Assembly: GCA_965263285.1 (NCBI GenBank)
Contig: CBDHHD010000004.1
Location: 124,001 to 188,000 of the forward strand
Direction: 5' to 3'
Length of the DNA stretch: 64,000 nt
Source of the DNA: JASGCP01 sp965263285
GTDB taxonomy: Bacteria; Bacteroidota; Bacteroidia; Chitinophagales; Chitinophagaceae
Below the pieces are notes generated by a model. It worked only from the letters and a program-made list of their open reading frames with translations, was not told the origin of the DNA and did no database searches. Shown here one piece after another: positions 61,901 through 64,000 of the stretch (its first letter is position 1; every line of letters starts with the position of its first letter). A program made the translations under genes and the position numbers.

Positions 61901-64000
61901 TATGATTATAACAAAACAGAAAAAGAATATCCTAAAGATAAAACCATACACCAGCTATTTGAAGAACAAGTAACACGAACGCCGAATAACATAGCAGTGG
62001 TATTTGAGGATAAAAAATTAACTTATCAAGAGTTAAATAACAAAGCTAATCAGCTAGCAAATTATTTGCACAATAATTATCAAACTAAAGCGGATGATAT
62101 TATTTGTTTGTTATTAGAACGAAGCGAATGGATGATTGTTTCTATTTTAGGAGTGCTTAAGAGTGGAGCGGCTTATTGTCCTATCTCACCTGAGTATCCA
62201 GAAGAGAGGTTATTGTTTATTTTACACGATACTCAGCCTAAGTGTTTAATTACAAATTGCAAATTGAAAATTGAAAATATTCAGTTTGCAATTGTTAATT
62301 TAACAGATGAACAATTTCTAAAAGAATTATATTCATTAACCATTAACCATTTACCATTAATTATTAGTCCTCATGCTTTAGCGTATATTATCTACACTTC
62401 TGGAACAACAGGTAATCCTAAAGGAGTGATGATAGAGCATGCAACTTTTTCTCATGCTATTCAAAATTTAGTTGCTGTTTTTTCAAAGAGTTTAACTTCT
62501 TTTAATACTTATAGTACTACGCATTATACTTTTGACATCTTTGGATTAGAGTATACGCTTCCTTTATTACATGGTGATGTACTTGCTTTGGGTAATATGC
62601 ATGAGAACTTGGATTTTAATTCATATGATTTTGTTCAAATTACACCTACTGTATTACAATCTTATTTATCTAATATTAATAAAATTAATCCTGATTTGAT
62701 ATGGTTAATAGGGGGAGAAAAAGTGCCTATTGTTTTGCTAATAGATATATTAAAAAAGAGTGCTAAAAGAGAAGTAAATATTTATAATGTATATGGCCCT
62801 ACTGAAACGACTATTTGGTCTATAGTTTATTTCTATAATAGAAGAGCAATTGAATTAGGTATAGAGTCTATTGGTAAGCCTATTGATAATACAGTTGTTT
62901 ATATTTTAGATAGTGATAAGAAGTTGTTACCTATGGGTGCTATGGGCGAATTATATATTGGAGGTGATGGTGTAGCACGAGGTTATTTGAATAGATCCGA
63001 ACTAACGGCAGAAAAATTTATTAGTAATCCCTTTCAAACAGAAGAAGAAAAACAACAAAATAGAAATAGTAAACTCTACAAGACAGGAGACATAGTGCGA
63101 ATGCTCCCCGATGGCAATATTGAATATATAGGCAGGAATGATTTTCAAGTGAAGATAAGGGGTTATAGAATTGAATTGGGTGAGATAGAGACTAGGATTC
63201 AAAGATTTCAGACTAGGATTGAAGGATTAAAGGATGAACAAGTTATTGAACAAGCTGTGGTATTGGTTAATGAGAAAGCAGATAATAAATATTTAGTGGG
63301 ATATTTTGTGGCTAAGGAGCAAGTGAATGTGGACGAATTAAGAAGTTATCTATCTAAGCAATTGCCCGAATATATGGTGCCTATAGGATTAGTGCAAATA
63401 GAACAAATGCCTTTAACAGTGAATGGCAAGTTGGATAGAAAAGCATTGTTAAATATTGAATATAAAATAACGGATGAGGTTATAGAATTGCCAAAGAACG
63501 ATACAGAAGAACGGTTATTAAAAATATGGTCGAACTTATTACAAATAGCCGAATTAGAATTAAGTGTAACACAATCTTTTTTTAGATTAGGAGGGAATAG
63601 TATTTTAAGTATTCGTTTAATGAATCTAATAAATAAGGAGTTTAACACTTCTTTTTCTGTTAGAATTATCTTTGAAAGAAATACCATTCGTCAGTTAGCT
63701 GAGTATTTGTTAGAAGGCAATATAGAAATAATAGCTGTACAAAAACAGTCTTTTAATAGTGAAGAGGAGCAAGTATTGTCCTACGCACAAAATAGATTAT
63801 GGTTTGTCTATCAGTATGACAAAGCTAATAGTGCGGTGTATAATATCCCAATGGTGTTTGAATTAAACAAGTCAGTAGATAAAGAAAAGCTAAAAGAATC
63901 GTTGTTATTTGTAGTACAGAAGCATGAGATTTTACGAACAATTATTGAAGAAAACGAAAGGGGTATTTCGTATCAGTCTGTTAAGGCGATATCAGACAGT
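55985..64000 (+). CDS. NRPS2: nonribosomal peptide synthetase, 3' end beyond the window
   Basis: An uninterrupted frame from ATG 55985 to the window end, at least 2672 residues. Domains by nucleotide position: an N-terminal condensation domain 55985-57300 whose motif reads HHFTGGG at 56375, with Gly in place of the usual Asp; A4 57370-58900; T4 (GGDSI, Ser 59054); epimerase 59200-60480 (HHLIIDAVSW, 59627); C 60490-61860 (HHAISDG, 60953); A5 61930-63450; T5 (GGNSIL, Ser 63599); start of another C at about 63750. Manual codes: A4 equals A1; A5 DILQLGVIW, one residue from the Gly code. The epimerase makes the A4 residue D. Long blocks are near-identical to NRPS1. At least one more module follows outside the window. 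Confidence 0.88.
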   Translation, partial: MYFDSDNSLLLSPYQELLFYEWELATEGYYNVFFIQELQGQIDRDRLNVAWEKMMMDILPFRSSISKEHSELSVNILDKFNSVVYIDHPLVLEEIKLLIKQPFNLVGQKNLLRLYVIKTDVDSYRILFVFHHFTGGGMSTNAIVDLLSHYYNNPHFQYPVSLEVQQQENLIFLKKTKSLLDTHRDKLIDFWRRNIGGGEGISLDFLKGTSTSSQGDTKDKIFRYYPVPIKYVGSIKHLVRQYHTTEYVFHLTLFAILFHKHVYEPPEKLLLSIPYLINNKLYIQGVNTVLIPFTIKSTKTFLNILEDTHLFFKAISQSLIAGEDVLPAYTPTYLIMETAGIHKDSSLVGISKQPPLSKRVYHFNGMKLKEEKYPISESSMFSGHLHIRIQRVDEQQIHFFIDTEDIDINIELVDSFFQRYFKLLEDVLSDASKTIGEYNMITDKEYQYLVYDYNKTEREYPKDKTIHQLFEEQVARTPNNIAVVFEEKELTYQELNNKANQLAYYLYHNYQTKADDIICLLLERSEWMIIAILGVLKSGAAYCPISPEYPEERILFILQDTQPKCLITNCKLKIENVQFVIVNLTDEQFLKELYSLTINHLPLTINSHALAYIIYTSGTTGNPKGVMVEHRNVVNYLFWMKVDNYFLGVNNIDASIEYFFDALAQVLFTPLVEGKKVVIASQDRKRDIVIYVNYLIDNKIELIKVTPSYLEWLVDELLNDEWKESICLRKIIVGGERTNLILRNRLSSLPYEIIHHYGPTEATIGCLSMLIDKNKLPDFFSLGKFTHNINGYILNNNLQLLPIGSMGELYIGGDGVARGYLNKPELTAERFIKNPFQTEEDKKKNRNSRLYKTGDVVRMLPDGNIEYIGRNDFQVKIRGYRIELGEIETRIQGFQTRIEGLKDEQVIEQAVVLVNDKGDNKYLVGYFVAKEQVDVEELRSYLSKQLPDYMVPIGLVQIEQMPLTVNGKLDRKALLTMEYNLTDSKEYKAPKNELEQKLLSIWEKLLGNNNIGVQDDLFRVGGDSITSIQLSSRVRSELGKELSVKDVFEHRTIERMVAQVLSNHQIKVYLSEQGKLSGELPLLPIQQYFFELKLNNEHHYNQSFLIETPELEIEKLKIAIEKVVEQHDAFRLTYKKDAEGNIIQYYDSEREAISLDVLDISEWNVQEGTVVFEEKLKKQYTSWQDGFNIYEGRTYQISYIWGYKNKIARIFIAAHHLIIDAVSWRILLEDIEAVYKGKKLLAKRTSYRQWVNIGKDYVSHYPNELNYWEEVEKRVQENIIKLSSKITIQEESYFTTIAIDSDITNYLLLSANQVFHTEINDLLLTALARALGKLFNEQEVSILLEGHGRESLQDDIDISKTMGWFTSIVPIHLLIYDNVQESIIEVKEGLRRIPNKGIGYGFIRGYKHLPKISFNYLGVFKKEEQQDWFLTNESSGISVSNKNKSNLWLDINGGVGANGILEFSIRGRLTNEYIDTVSMYFKQEMIAIANYTQSVNRSYLTPSDTHYIVSKDLLNRLQIDNDIQAIYVANSLQAGFIYHYLSKSEGDDAYKVQLLWKYKSQVNKDYFIQSWQQALDRYPGLRVRFNWEEEIVQIIDKKVTLDYRFRDIQDKRNKEKAIEGIRIADRKEDYDLAKGNLLRVYLIQVDKEEFVVLYSNHHAISDGWSNPNLLNYIHEVYNSLINQNTPIELLEEQAYLRAQEYLQVKSKNNTHDRWWVDYLSGVERTIEVRGLRKQEANGINLLDYKFIQEPISKIIKIKDKEYSALSNFIKQEGLTWSNLIMWCWSKALSIYDNRHENIIGITLSGRGLPINDIEQSVGLYINTLPLVVRHDSNESILNILKNIQKDTEQLNQLTHTHLSGLHSNASDRLFATMVVYENYPIPTNKDNQEVNTLMPIFLSSVAKIDYPLTILVYEKDGILSVEIKYAGELFEEKQIERLLKLVSLLLQQIPIGYNKLEQELRLIDNEEYNYLVYDYNKTEKEYPKDKTIHQLFEEQVTRTPNNIAVVFEDKKLTYQELNNKANQLANYLHNNYQTKADDIICLLLERSEWMIVSILGVLKSGAAYCPISPEYPEERLLFILHDTQPKCLITNCKLKIENIQFAIVNLTDEQFLKELYSLTINHLPLIISPHALAYIIYTSGTTGNPKGVMIEHATFSHAIQNLVAVFSKSLTSFNTYSTTHYTFDIFGLEYTLPLLHGDVLALGNMHENLDFNSYDFVQITPTVLQSYLSNINKINPDLIWLIGGEKVPIVLLIDILKKSAKREVNIYNVYGPTETTIWSIVYFYNRRAIELGIESIGKPIDNTVVYILDSDKKLLPMGAMGELYIGGDGVARGYLNRSELTAEKFISNPFQTEEEKQQNRNSKLYKTGDIVRMLPDGNIEYIGRNDFQVKIRGYRIELGEIETRIQRFQTRIEGLKDEQVIEQAVVLVNEKADNKYLVGYFVAKEQVNVDELRSYLSKQLPEYMVPIGLVQIEQMPLTVNGKLDRKALLNIEYKITDEVIELPKNDTEERLLKIWSNLLQIAELELSVTQSFFRLGGNSILSIRLMNLINKEFNTSFSVRIIFERNTIRQLAEYLLEGNIEIIAVQKQSFNSEEEQVLSYAQNRLWFVYQYDKANSAVYNIPMVFELNKSVDKEKLKESLLFVVQKHEILRTIIEENERGISYQSVKAISDS
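57683..57802 (+). repeat. Two in-gene heptamer arrays, A4 domain
   Basis: 57683-57710 (ATTACAA, ATTGCAA, ATTGAAA twice) and 57768-57802 (four exact CATTAAC plus one CATTTAC), at the same domain position as in NRPS1. Confidence 0.75.
62249..62368 (+). repeat. Two in-gene heptamer arrays, A5 domain
   Basis: 62249-62276 (ATTACAA, ATTGCAA, ATTGAAA twice) and 62334-62368 (CATTAAC twice, CATTTAC, CATTAAT, TATTAGT). Confidence 0.75.

Overview
The window is AT-rich DNA from a member of the Bacteroidota, probably near the Chitinophagales. Four things point there: a PorP/SprF protein paired with a type IX secretion (T9SS) substrate that has a gliding-type C-terminal domain; a one-subunit SdhC ahead of SdhA and SdhB; lipoproteins with a short lipobox; and repeated TAnnTTTG -7 promoter boxes with almost no Shine-Dalgarno sequences. 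No rRNA, tRNA, CRISPR array or transposase gene was seen.

Layout. 1-1765: dapD (5' end missing), a rhodanese and an Sfp-type phosphopantetheinyl transferase. 2575-8757: ruvC-gmk, an M13 peptidase with a BadF-type sugar kinase, and comB, each unit separated by repeats. 9257-16585 (minus strand): an FAD/NAD(P) protein, pruA, tatC and a TonB-receptor-like barrel. 17006-22475: two nearly identical large lipoproteins in tandem. 22920-26438: sdhCAB. 27121-28887: a lipoprotein with Asp-box repeats. 29341-35161 (minus): pfkA, acs, trhO and pgk. 35217-37700: trmD-rimM-symporter. 37814-42264: a T9SS substrate broken by a one-base frameshift, then porP/sprF. 42275-43642 (minus): a glutamine-synthetase-family enzyme. 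44073-64000: two giant nonribosomal peptide synthetase (NRPS) genes, the second running off the window.

The NRPS locus is the main accessory system. NRPS1 reads formyltransferase - A1 - T - C - A2 - T - E - C - A3 - T - TE, so it looks like a self-contained synthetase for an N-formyl tripeptide. NRPS2 starts C - A4 - T - E - C - A5 - T - C. By manual reading of the specificity pocket A2 fits Val and A5 is one residue from the classical Gly code. The transferase at 1109 could prime the carrier domains.

Nearly every gap longer than 300 bp is filled by MITE-like elements without a transposase. They share a few terminal inverted repeats and carry either a ~200-nt imperfect palindrome or heptamer arrays. 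One locus (7235-7972) is a three-level nest with a perfect 8-bp target duplication, and an empty copy lies at 2302-2485. Several copies carry a consensus outward promoter. The -7 box and start codon of NRPS1 lie inside an element end of the same family, and ATTGAAA-type heptamers like those in the intergenic elements also occur inside all five adenylation domains. Repeat invasion has therefore apparently shaped both the expression and the coding sequence of the NRPS locus.
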